Shown piece by piece: positions 31,566 to 43,059 of a stretch of 64,000 nucleotides of DNA. Location: NCBI GenBank assembly GCA_015680685.1, contig MNCI01023945.1:948844-1012843 (forward strand). Reading direction: 5' to 3'. The notes beneath the pieces are model-generated. The model was not told the origin of the DNA and made no database searches. It worked only from the letters and a program-made list of their open reading frames with translations. The position numbers were made by a program, and so were the translations under genes. The stretch's first letter is position 1. Each line of letters begins with the position of its first letter. Source of the DNA: Gnetum montanum (Eukaryota; Streptophyta; Gnetopsida; Gnetales; Gnetaceae).

Positions 31566-31985
31566 GAGCATTCGCTATGACATTAAACTAGCATAAAGCA
31601 TCTGTTATGATGTTAAACTAGCACAGATAGATCGCTATGACTATAAAATGGCACAGAACATCCTTGGGCTACAACATTAAATTGGCATCCATAGCACCCA
31701 TCCACTATGATGTTAAACTAGCACAGTAAGTCCATTATGACTTTAAACTGGCACATAGCATCCTGGGGCTATGACATTAAATTGGCATCCATAGCATAGT
31801 CTGCTATGACTATAAACTGGCACAGCTCATCCTTGCATCATGACATTGAACTGGCACAACATCCACTATTTGCTATGATGTTAAACTAGCACACAACAGT
31901 CTGCTAGGACTATAAACTAGTGCATCATAGTCTACTAGGACATTAAACTAGCACAACATGTAATCTATTAAGACCTTAAACTGTG
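31566..31985 (+). repeat. Hairpin-unit array downstream of T2 integrase
   Basis: About twelve units on the plan arm-loop-arm-TTAAACTAGC (reverse of the T1 reading). 31599-31612 and 31699-31712 have CATC/GATG arms with different loops (TGTTAT and CACTAT); others have AGTC/GACT (near 31800 and 31910). Starts about 35 bp after the integrase stop, as in T1. Confidence 0.8.
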
Positions 31986-31989
31986 TTCA

Positions 31990-33595
31990 CAATTCAGCAC
32001 ACACAGTTCTACGGACAAGTGAGCATGAATACTTTTGATTTTTTGTCATCTACCCATGCCTCATGGGCAGGGTAGGGTGGGGTGTTGTAGTTCCAGAATG
32101 GAGTTCATGTCGTTAAGAAAGAGACTTTTGAAACATTTGTAGTGTCACCATTTGTGGCATTTTGTTGATCCTCTGGAGATTCCCTTGGACATTTTATTGA
32201 CCTTCTGGAACTACCGCCACCATCACTAGTTGTACCACCCCAAGCCACACCAACAACATCACTGGCCTTGGGTATTTCATTGTTGGTTAAAGCTCTCATT
32301 GTCAGCACCACCCGCTGGAGTCACAGCAGTACTGTGGCCCAACCACAACACTGCCATCCTCTAGGCCTTACCATTTCTCGTGCTTGGAAGCATATCCAGT
32401 AGCTTGGCTCCCTACCATTTCACTAAATTTCCAAAGTTCCTAAACATCCACATCAACATTGCCCCCAACCACTTCATCAACCTCCCTTGGGTGCTCGCTT
32501 CCTGTGTGGCTGCTAGAGCTTTGTAGCCTTCTGGCTCTAGCACCTACACTAGCCTTCCTACTTTGGCATTATAAGCTCTTGTAACTATTCTAGCACTTGT
32601 GCACTTGCAACACCTTAGCAACTAGCAATTTGCTCTTATCTCATATTTTGTGGTTATTCTCTTGTTTTCTCTGCATTATGTTTGTAGAATGAAGCCCTAG
32701 AGGTAGTCTTTCAAAGGCACATTTCATCACACTAGCAAGTCACCACATTGCTCCAATGTGCTTGGTCGGACTCACCAAGTCACTCAAGGATGCACATCGC
32801 TATTACCTTGCTATAGCCTATTTGCATTTACCCCTTTATCTTGCGTTTCCATGTCTTGTTTGGCATCTTCTCCGATGCACATGACATCCTTATTTCATTC
32901 AACCATAGAACCTATGATAGACGTAACACAACTTGTCCCATGGGAAGCCTCTATGGGCTCGTCAAAGCCCAAGTGGATGTAACGCCACTCATCTTGGGGA
33001 GGAAACACCTATCCCATAGACGTGATGTAGTTGCCTCTAAGAAAAGGCCGTTGAGTGGCATGCAGTCCACTCAATGATAAGCATCTTGTAGCTAGCATTT
33101 TGCAAAAAGAAGAAGAAGAAGAAAAAAGCATAAATTTCAAAAAGGGGGGGGGGGGGGCAAGGGGCAAAACATGTCCCCAAGTAATAATTTAGCAAAGCTA
33201 CAATTTCGTAATTGGTCCAACCTTCTCATAAGCACTCCGACAAGAGGCCAACATGTCAGGGGCAAGCCATTTCAATGCTATGGGTGATGGCTCTTTCATA
33301 AGCATTCTAATAAGAGGTAATCATTTTGACAACAAGCCACCCTGGTGCCATGATCATGATCAGTCATGCTGACTCCGTAGCTTATAGCATGATACATCAT
33401 TTGCATCTCATTCCTCCCTTGCTATCCCCAAGTCAATTCCCTACATCCATTACCATCAACATACCATTTCCTTTAGAACTCTTATGCCTGGCAAAGCATC
33501 CTTTAACCAAGTACTGACAAGTAATGTTAGTGCTGTGCCTCTTGTGGTGTTTCAGGTTCTTTGCCGGCATCTCTCGAGCCACTACTCTAAATGTT
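31990..33595 (+). other. T2 3' untranslated region
   Basis: No gene recognised. The stretch 32090-33080 is unique-looking and C-rich with no credible long frame. 33103-33128 is GAA-rich and 33146-33159 a run of G. About 33220-33335 holds two imperfect copies of a CATAAGCA.T.C.A.AAGAGG phrase, echoing the tandem pair in T1. Confidence 0.5.
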
Positions 33596-33596
33596 G

Positions 33597-33611
33597 ACAA
33601 AGAGGGATCAA
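33597..33611 (+). other. T2 polypurine tract
   Basis: ACAAAGAGGGATCAA, matching the T1 tract (ACAAAGAGGGACCAA) base for base except one. The LTR begins at the next base. Confidence 0.75.
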
Positions 33612-35348
33612 ATAAACATCACCAAATTTAGGCCATAATACCTTGACTGAAAATTTGCCTAAGTGTCAGCATGAGAAAATTTTTTTCTAAGTGTTTGGCC
33701 CATGATCCCACTGTTGGGGCTACAGTCTAGAGCATAGCCAACGTAGCATGTAGCATAGAACTAGGTTTACAAAATTTTCTAAGTGTCAACAATGATCATA
33801 GAAATTGTTCTAAGTGTCCTGCTACAATCCCATTCCTCCTACTATGCTTCTAAGTGTAGCAAGTGCAGCAACACTCCATTGGCCAATTTGCATGAGTGTC
33901 AAGCTAGCTCAGAATGGAAGAAACAGTTTGGCAGATTTTATAACTCTTGAGGCTACCCTCCTACTATGCTGTAAAGCATAGCTAGTGTAGTAAGAACAAG
34001 GACTACAATTTTTACTAGATTGTTTTAAGTGTCCATGCTATGCCCTATCCCCTCTTGCTATGCTCATGAGCGTAGTAAGTGTAGCAGTGTTGGACTTTAA
34101 TTTTTTGCAAAATTTTCCTAATTATTGGGCTATGCTCTAGAGCATAGCTAGCGTAGCAACATGGAATTGCCTCCAAAAGCTTTCAGAGCTTAGCACAGGT
34201 CTTCATTCTAGCTCTAGCACGCCTCTCGCAAGTAGGATCAACAACTTGCACTTTCTTTGCACCCCCCTATGTCCCAAAATTATACCTATGCTCAACCCTA
34301 TTTGAAAGAGGAGAGAGCATAATTTCAAAGCGTAGCCTCCAAATTGCACTATTTGCAGGTACATTATGGTCTTGGCACATGTAGTCTTGGTAGCGTAGTC
34401 ACAATCTGGCAATCTCTTGGGGTCCAATGGAGCATACCAAAGCATAGCAACGATTAGTCTAGGAGGAGCATAGTAGAGATTAGCATAGCCCCACCTACCC
34501 CCTTTGCCATGTGGTGCTTGATCCACACTTCACGCTAACCCTAACCCTATAAATACCCATGCATTTCACACTTTAGGGGGGCAAAAAATTCAAGAACCAG
34601 TTGGCATTTTTAGTTGGCAATTTTGTGCCTACTTGGCAATTTGACAATCTTTGGCATTATGCTCAAGTATTGCTTGGCATCCAAGGCACCTTGAGCACCC
34701 TACACATCAGAGAATATTAGCATCTTGGCAACACCTTCGCATCCCATTTAGCACTGTAGTGCACTGTAGCCCACAGGACATTGCAATAGCCAACCCAGTA
34801 GGCACAGACTTTGCAGCGGATGTCGATCTTTACCCTAGGACACCCTAGAGACTATGGCTATGTTGCTATTATGCCTATTTGTACACCATGTACCTTCTCA
34901 TCTCTCTTTCATAATTGCTATGCTCTCCATTTGGGACGGTGCCATTCTCTCTCTCTCAAACTCCTCCACATTTTCAAGCATTTCTAATGCATTTTTCTTT
35001 AACATTTTAGCATTGCATTCACATCTCCTCGCTACTTTACACATTTTTTCACATTCACACCATCATTCTTACACCAGGAAACCCCGCTATGCTTAGGCTT
35101 AGTCAGCCTTGGTACTAACAAAAACACCATTAGAATGCTTAGCATTATTGCACAACATTAACACTTGCATTTCGACTAACCATGCCATCCCTAGTTGCAT
35201 CCAATACCCTAGTTGTAGCTGACAAAATCTGTATTCGATCAACAAGACTTTCAAGGACACTGCACCTCTGTTTTCTAGCAAGGCCCTCATGCAGAGGTGA
35301 GGTTAATGTTGTGCACTCATGAACCCCTTATTGTTTCAACCATTGACA
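33612..35348 (+). repeat. T2 3' LTR
   Basis: Start fixed by the PPT and by alignment with the T1 LTR start (TGAAACACCACAAAATT there; ATAAACATCACCAAATT here, TG decayed). The last ~130 bp (around 35205-35330) align with the last part of the T1 LTR. The exact end is uncertain; TTGACA at 35348 is the likely terminus. Carries dyads such as GCTATGCTCT and its exact complement (34129-34148). Confidence 0.65.
34535..34556 (+). promoter_or_regulatory. Candidate T2 LTR TATA box with telomere-like motif
   Basis: TAACCCTAACCC runs into CTATAAATACCC. A TATA box with CCCTAA just beside it is also present in T1 (19284-19300, there downstream). Confidence 0.5.
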
Positions 35349-37000
35349 TTTTTAGTTTCCATAGTGATTTTTAGGCTTCCCCCTTTTTTCCACACTAGAG
35401 TTTCCATGCTCAGCTTGGAAGATTAGGAGGAAAGGCTTTTTGGCCACTTATGATCAATTTTGATAGTATTAAGGGTCTAAGGATGTGTAAACGAGGTTCT
35501 AGAACACACATAGGTCTTTCTAGTATTTGTTCAAGGTCTCTAAAGACTTATTGTGGAGTTTCCTAAAATTTACCCCCTTTCTTCCATGTTGGGCAACATG
35601 GAAGAGGTGGCTCTCAACATTGAAGAATTGAGGAACCCTAATTTTTTCTATTTTCCATCATTTCTAGCTATGCAAGTAGGATTCTAAGGTTTTTGGCATT
35701 GACTGCTGATACCTAATGTCAAATTTTGGTTGTTTCAAGGGATATTAAGCTTTTTTTGAGCTTGTCATGTTTTCCACACTGGGGCTTCCATGCTTAGTAT
35801 GGAAGATTGGGGAGGTGGAAAGGATTTTTAGCTTTTATGGTCAAATCATGCTATGAATAAGTGTCTACAAGGTTGTTAGTATTGGCCAACAGTGTCTAAG
35901 GTCAAAATCTGGATGTTTTAAAGTTTATGAGAGGATTTTTAGGCTTCCCCCCTTTCAATTTACACTAGGATTGGGATTCTCAATATGGAAGAGGTCTTCT
36001 CCAAATAAGAAAGTTAGATCAAGGTTAGATTAACAACAAATTAATCATGCATGTTAGCCTCCAAGGTTGTGGGTGTCAATGGTTGATGTTTAGTACCAAG
36101 ATCCATTAGTTTGGAGGCTTCTAAGTGTCTCATGAAGCCTCCCCCATTTCTACGATGCTAAGTATGATGGCCTTAGTGTACATGAAAGGGGGATGATATT
36201 TTTGTACCATATTTGATTACTTTTAGGCCATCCGGAAACTCCAGAGTGTTCTAGTAGGGTCTAAGGATCACTAGGCTTTGAGAAATGGCCATAAGGTAGT
36301 CAATTTAGGTCATTTTTGGCTTCCCCCCATCCATCCATGTTGAGGGTGAGAGGCTCAGCATGGATGAAGCCTCTCATAGCATGAAAATACCAAATCCCAT
36401 GGTTTTGACCAGTTTTGACTTGGTTAGGTGAGGTTCTAAGGTTACCAGAGATGCTCGAAGGGATTCTAGGTCATGCAAGGCTTACTTTGGGGTTAAACCT
36501 GGGTTGGATGGGTATTGGGGATAGGGGTAGATGTTACCCCTCTTCTTCTACACTTGGCACTATTTCCCTAGTGTGGAAACCCATGGTGTCCAGCTTCATT
36601 CATGTCTCACCTACTTTTGGGAACTTAGGGTTGAAAAAGGTAGGTTTTGGTTGTTAAAAAGGGAAAAATAGTTGATTTTAATAATTTTGTGAAATCGAGG
36701 CATGTATCCATGTTGGACATGACATCCCCAATATGGATGCATGGAAGTTAAGGTTGCAATATGGTTCTAAGTGTCAAAATTAGAAAAACACTTCACATTG
36801 ATGCAATTTTTGTTAAGAGAGAAGGCGCAGGGTGGGGCTTACAATTCAAGAATTTAAAATTTTGAAAAGTGAAGTTGTCTCCCACCCAAAATCAGTGTTG
36901 AAGAGACTTTCCCTCCCTTGCACTTCAATGAACTTAAAGTTATGGTGCACTGAATTAGTAGCTGGGGTTTCAAGGTGTGTGTTTAGGTTTTAGATGTAGT
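35349..37000. other. T3 spacer, rich in T3-type dyads
   Basis: No gene recognised. Phrases of the type TTAGGCTTCCCCCC..TTCCATGCT recur at about 35375, 35750, 35940, 36140 and 36320. The strongest dyad has arms CTTCCATGTTG and CAACATGGAAG separated by GG at 35581-35604; another has arms CTTCCAT/ATGGAAG at 35785-35805. By analogy with T1 this is the region upstream of the antisense gene. Confidence 0.5.
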
Positions 37001-39058
37001 TTATATGGTTGAATTTTGCAATTTTTCCTTCATAATTGTCATTCTTATAGAATACGCATTGGAGGAGAGCTCTGGCAAAGATTCTTGTGGCAGAAGCAAC
37101 CTATCTTTAGCATGGAAGCCTTTCATCCTTCTCACAGCCAGCATAGAACTTCCATTTTCTCCTGATTTCCAACTACTCCTAGTGTTGAGCTTGCCATGGA
37201 GCCAAAGCAGTGAGGGGCAAAGAGTAGAAGTCCTACAATCCATAAGATGGATGAGTATGCCAAGGAATTATCAAAGATTTCAAGGCCTATCTCCATCTAG
37301 CCCTCATCCATCACCACTCTAAGGTAGGCAATTCTACGTATTTTTGCCTTTGTTTCTTAGCTATTTTCTATGGTTTTCTGTTATTTTTCTACCAAATGTG
37401 GAGGCATTTTTCTTAGATCTTCTCTAAGAGAGGGGGTTGTTTCATTGTTTTTTGCCTCAATAGATTTGATTTTTTAAAATCAAACCTAATGTTTTCATGC
37501 TTTTTCCCAAAATTTTGGGGGTATGGCCATTTTTTCAAATCTAGCTTAAGGATTCATTAAAATTAAATTTTAATGAAATCCTACCCCATTATTTTGGTGC
37601 ACTTTCTAATGGGTATTGATTTTTTCAACTGTTTTGGCTATGTTTTTATGACTATATTAAGTTAGGCTTTAGGATTTTTAGCTTTTTATATGAAAAAGCA
37701 AACAATGTTGTGTATTTTTTCTTAAGTAAATAGATGCATATTTTCAAAATATGATGTAATGGATTTGTAGCCCTTCATTTAATCTCTTCAACAGATGCTG
37801 TTTTGTTCAATTTGGTTTTGAATCAATGGAGTTATAGTTATTTTCCTAAGGTTCTGTAGTTAGATTTTTTATTCTATTTTTAAGATTTTATGTAAGTTTA
37901 TGAATTTTTCTAAGCAAAAGGTATGGTTTTTGACTATTTTTTGGCTATGGCTAAGTAGATCTTGGCTTCAGCTTTTCAACAGAGGTCAAATTACTTTGAT
38001 TGAACTTTAAATGAATTTTTTTATTAAGCCTATGTTGAAAGGAAGTTTGTGCCATTTCTAGAATTTTATCTAAGTTGATGAATCTTTTTTGAATAAAAAA
38101 AATGGTTTTGAATTTTTTTCCAGGTATGGGTACATAGGGCTTGATTTAAGATTTCAAAAAATGCTGGAATCAATTCGGTTGGAGCTTAAAAAAAATTTTG
38201 GTGAATTTTTTCCTAACCTTGCACGAAACAAGGTTAATGTTGATGGCTATGGCTTTGGCTAAATTTTTCTATAACTCATGTAAAAATTGATTATGCATCT
38301 CTAGTTGTAATTGTCATGGCTTCAAAGCTTATGATTTTAGGATCCCTTCCATGGTGAAATCACTAAAATCTAAGCTTTCATGAATTTTTAATGAATTTCT
38401 TGGCTAAATTGTGTGAACAAGGAAAAATTATGGTTGTAGCACATTACCCCTTTTGGGATGGAAGTGATTGATGTGTGTAGCTTCTCATGTAAAACTTGTG
38501 CTTTAAATATGTTTTTTTTAAAAGAAAAACAAAGGTTCACTAGTTTTCTTAAAAAGATTTTTACCATGGCTATATGCTTTTTTAAAATTTTAATGCTTTT
38601 TTAAGTTTTAATGCTTTTTTCCAAATTTATGCATGCTTTTTCTAAATTTATGCATAGTTCAGATTTTTTTTCTAAATTTATGCATAATTTAGACCAAGGC
38701 TTAGTTTTGGCTATATGATTTTGGATCTAATATTTTGGTTATGAAGTAAAAGGCTATAAAAGATGGCAAAAATGCTATTATGGAATTTCTTAAGCTAATT
38801 TAGATAAACACCTTAGAGCTTTTTATAGAGGCTAATTTCACCTCCAACTAGGTGTTTTTTCTAATTTTGCCAAGTATTTCCATAATGTAAGGCTATGCAA
38901 GGTTGTAATAATGTTTTATCATGGAATTACTTAAGCTAATTTAGATAAACACCTTAGAGCTTTTCACAGAGGCTAATTTCACCTCCAACTTGATGTTTTT
39001 TCTAAATTTGCCAAGTAATGCCAAATGGGCATAATATTTTTATTTTGCTTTATGCATG
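37001..39058 (+). other. T3 candidate first exon and T-rich first intron
   Basis: A candidate exon ends before GTAGGC at 37323 (about 37230-37322). From 37323 to 39058 the plus strand is T-rich with no open frame, as expected of a plant intron before the exon at 39059. It includes a direct repeat: 38780-38882 and 38921-39022 are near-identical. Confidence 0.4.
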
Positions 39059-42000
39059 ATTTACTTAAAACCCATCCTCATCATTGTGGAGTTGGTGGGT
39101 ATCCTTGATATGGCTTTGGGAAAGTTGTCACAGTGGTTCCAGCTTGGGACAAGGGAATTCCTTACCTACATCTTAAAGAACTTTAGTGTGATGTTGTGGT
39201 TACACTTATCTATAGATGTGGTAGGGATTATAGTGAAGACCCTATTGCCTTAAGCATCTAGCCTGATTGTTAGATTTATTTTTGACAAGTCACCTCCTAA
39301 GATAGCAAGGGGCTTAGCAGACATCATCAATCCATGGTACCTCACAAAGATCTAGATGATGCTAGAGTATAGATAGTATAATGCTAACAATACTTTGATG
39401 GGGGCACATAGAGCCCACATGTTATTCTAGAACCTACCAAGCACTGTGTATCATCTACAGGGGTAAGCATGGCTGTTATAATGTTTTTATGCTTTTGGCT
39501 TAACTATCTTCTCTAACTTCATCAGTTTTACAAGCTTCTTGCAGGCACAAAGTCAATGATCAAGGCTTGATCATCAATGATCAAATCTTGGCAATGGCAC
39601 ATATTACTTTGGACAAATTCATCAAGAGTCCTCAGATTAAAATTTTTTTGTATCAACAATTAAGAGGGGACTTTGATGGATATCCCTCAAGGTTCAACCT
39701 TGTATACAAGAAGTGCAAGGATGATGGAATGATGCACAAATATTGGGTAGAGTTTGATAACTCTATGAATCATACCCTTATAGCTAGGAACTCCACCTCG
39801 AAGAAGAAAAGCAAAGGTAAATATAAAGGCTATAGTGTCTAGTGTTTCATGGCTATAACTTTGAGTGTTTTATTGATTTGACTAGTTGTTAAACTTGCTT
39901 ATGTTGATGCTAAACTTTTGGTTGTTGCTTTGCAGTACCTTTCATCTCTATTGATGTCACCATACTAATTTTAGGGACACATCATGAGGATACCCTCATC
40001 TTGAAGTTTGGTAAGGTGACACCAACACAAGAGTGGCTAAAGGGATAGCTGTGTGGGTACATTCAAGCAAACATCCAGCATATAGGTTTGATTGATGTAT
40101 TTATGGCACCTATCCCTTCCATCCTTATTATGGAGATGTTGCATGTCATTAACTCCTTTGATGAGAAGGTTGTTCATTTTAGCATCATCATCTAGGGTGT
40201 GAAGGTGAACATGGACATTCATGCGAGCCTCTTTTGTAACTTGTTTGGTGTTCCCACTAATAGGGTAAAGATTCCCACAAAGATAGTAAGGGAAACTAGC
40301 CATCGCAATAGAGTTTTGAAGTGGCTTGATGCCAACATGTGCCACTCCAAAATTTTCATGGATAGCTTCATGAACCCTGATGCAAAGGAATCATATCCTT
40401 TGTTCAGGTCTCATGCATTTCCCAAACTATTATTGCAAAAGAAGGTAATTGGCATAGTGCAGGGGTGGACCTTTAAGAAGGTCCTGATGGAGGATACCAG
40501 ATTTAACTAGGTGGCTACTCTGGCTACTAGGCTTTAGGAGGAGATCCTTAGACTTTTTGCTAACACCTCTATAATATAATCCATATGTACTTTGCATTTT
40601 TTGTGGGTTATTTGAATAGGTTTGCAAAGTTTTTGGTGGTGTATAGGAATGGACAATGGATTTCCCAAGACCCAAGACAACTTTCTAGGCCTAGGATAAA
40701 GCACATTTATCCAATAGTATATGCCTAGAACCCACTAGAGGGGATGGATGATACATTATCCATCACCACTAAGAATCTTGATGTTAGACAATGCAAGTCT
40801 TCTGATAACAATAATGATGCTTCCTGCTAGTGTCTTGGATGCTAGATGATGATGTATGGAGGTCAAAGGGATAGCTATAGAGAAATTCAAGAGACTTACG
40901 GAGGAAGCACCACCAAGATCATACTAGCCTTCTTTGAAAAAACTAAAGTTTAAGCTCTAAGCATTGCAATAGGCAATTACAGGTATGCTTAGTTTAAATT
41001 TGGCTATTTCATGTTCTAAAGTTTATGGCTACTTTATGGTTTCATGTATTAACTAGTTTTCTATATGCTATGGTTATAGACAAATGTTAGGCTATGGTAG
41101 CCTAAGTTGCCACAGGGGTAGAACAAAGGGATCCAGAAGAGACACTCCTAAAGCAACATGTGATTGAAGGGTTTGCTGATGAGAATATAAATGATCTAGA
41201 TGTCTTATTTAGTGAGGTGGTACCAGGTACATCCCCTATCATCATCCTAGAGGAGGAGGAGATAGGTATGCCCATGAGAATATTTTTGTTATATCTTATA
41301 GTTTAATTTTGGTTTTCATCATAACTATTCGACGATTGTTATGGTTACAATAGTTCCTGAGCCACCAATGCAAACACCTATCCCTAAGTTTTATGTGAAA
41401 CCATGGGTGGAGACTCTAGACAAGGTGGAGTTCATGTGTGGGATGACTAAGGATATCATTGACTGGTTGCATCAGGTTGTACTTGAGATAGGTAAGGATT
41501 TTGTTTTATGATTCAGTTGTAGGCTATACTTGTGTTATGACTATCTTAGGTTGTGCATCATGTTTATGGTTGTATTTTATGCTTTTGTATTGCCTTCTAT
41601 CGAGTGGGATCCTAGCAAAGACATGGAGATAGACTCATTGCTTAAGCTTCCCTCTCATGTATCTAGTGTACCCTTGAAGTTGTACGAGATTACTACTAAT
41701 CTAGTAATGTTGTGTGCAAAAACTTCATGGAAGTTAGAGAGGTCCAAAAAATCCCTATGGGAGGAAGTTGTGGCCTTAAGGGAAAAGAATCAATAGTAGG
41801 AGGAGATGATTAGAGATCTTCAAGGCCACAAAGCCTTTGTGGAGGCCCAAGTGACTAACTCGGGAGTGTTGTAGATTAGAGAGATCATGTGGGCCTGCTA
41901 TTGGCATGTTATTCAGGACAAAGTAACGATCCTATGGGAGATGGTGGAATAATGTATGTACATGAATCTCATCTTCTAGAAGGTTGAGAACTTGAAGGAT

Positions 42001-42565
42001 CATTGTGTTTGGGTCCTAGAGTGGGATAAGAAACAAAATGTTCTTAATACAAGGTAAATCATAGGGCTTACCTTAAGTGGCTCAAGGAGGAGTCAGTTGA
42101 ACAACGCAAGAGAGAGCTGTTCATCTAGGGGATCTAGGCAGAGTGTGCTTATCAGCTTTTTGAAAGTACTCTCATGGTGGAGAAATCCCATAAAACTCAT
42201 ATTACGACTACTACAAGTGAGACCTCTATAGCTGCAACTACCTAGGAGCCTTCTACTTGGACTCCTATAGATAGAACCAACATCCACTTTGGTGTTGATT
42301 TTGGGAATGTTGACTGGGTCAACATGATGGAGGACCAGATCCTCCATCGTTTGGAGGAAGGCCTTCTAGTTCTATCCCTAGAAGTCATGGAGCTAGAATC
42401 TCCATAGGTTAGATGTATTTTATGTTTTTGTTTTAAGCTATGGTTTTGGCTATGGGTTACTAACTAACTATATGTTGTTGCATTTCAAGCCTTAGGAACA
42501 TTAGTGACCCTAGCAGTGAGGATAGGAATGACCCACCACTTCCTCCTCTAGATGCCACTCAATAG
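39059..42565 (+). pseudogene. T3 antisense multi-exon gene
   Basis: Third homologue of the 9601-13186 gene. Exon 2: LIIVELVGIL, TREFLTYILKNFSVMLW, then NANNTLMGAHRAHMLF, ending at GTAAGC (39463). Exon 3 (39543-39815) ends KKKSKG then GTAAAT. The next block (39935-40560) has VINSFDEKVVHF, GVKVNMDIHASLFCNLFGVP and SYPLFRSHAFPKLLLQ. Later exons: FYVKPWVETLDKVEFMCG (41390-41490, donor GTAAGG), a segment with KSLWEEVVALREKNQ (to about 41795), NVDWVNMMEDQILHRLEEGL (about 42310-42365, T1 ETDWSSVLEEEILRRLEFGL), and a short end at 42565. Stops in most exons. The HAD catalytic motif is ELVG as in T1. Confidence 0.62.
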
Positions 42566-42734
42566 CCTCCATTAGTTTAGCTTGTTGGCTATTTGTCTTT
42601 ATTTTCATGTTGATGGCTATGTTTAGCTAAGATGATGTTATAGATTATTATTATTTTTTGACATTTTTTCCATACAGTGTGGCCATGGCTATGTATGTTT
42701 AGAGGCTATGGTGGGCCATAACCAAAACATTAAA

Positions 42735-42850
42735 AATGCCACCATTGGTTGTAAACATTTAAAGTCTTAGTGGATTGTAATGCCTGTTTAGAGTCTTAGC
42801 AGACTAGGTTGTATGATTATCTTTGCCAATTTAATGTCTTTGTGGAAGGC
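42735..42850 (-). repeat. Hairpin-unit array downstream of T3 protease
   Basis: Three to four units. AGTC/GATT with loop TTAGTG at 42763-42776 (G-T pair) and AGTC/GACT with loop TTAGCA at 42792-42805. Same position as 13415-13667 in T1. Confidence 0.7.
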
Positions 42851-43059
42851 TTTCCGATGTTTATAACATAAGTAAAAATAAAGAAAGGTTATACCAATAG
42901 GTAAAAATGCAAATGAACTTAGGCTACATGTGTAGGCTACGTGCATAAAGAGTAAAATAAAAGATGCATAAAAAGATATAATAAACCATAAAAGAAAAGT
43001 AAGGGTACATGGTTATCAGTGCAGCTGATCATAGGGGCATGGAAAGGTTAAGGTAAACT

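Noticed and set aside
32841-33077. Overlapping frames in the T2 3' region as an extra element ORF
   Set aside because: No similarity to the T1 3' region and no conserved motif; two frames overlap equally well.
34535-34549. Interstitial telomere repeat
   Set aside because: Only two CCCTAA units; better explained as a telo-box beside the LTR TATA box.
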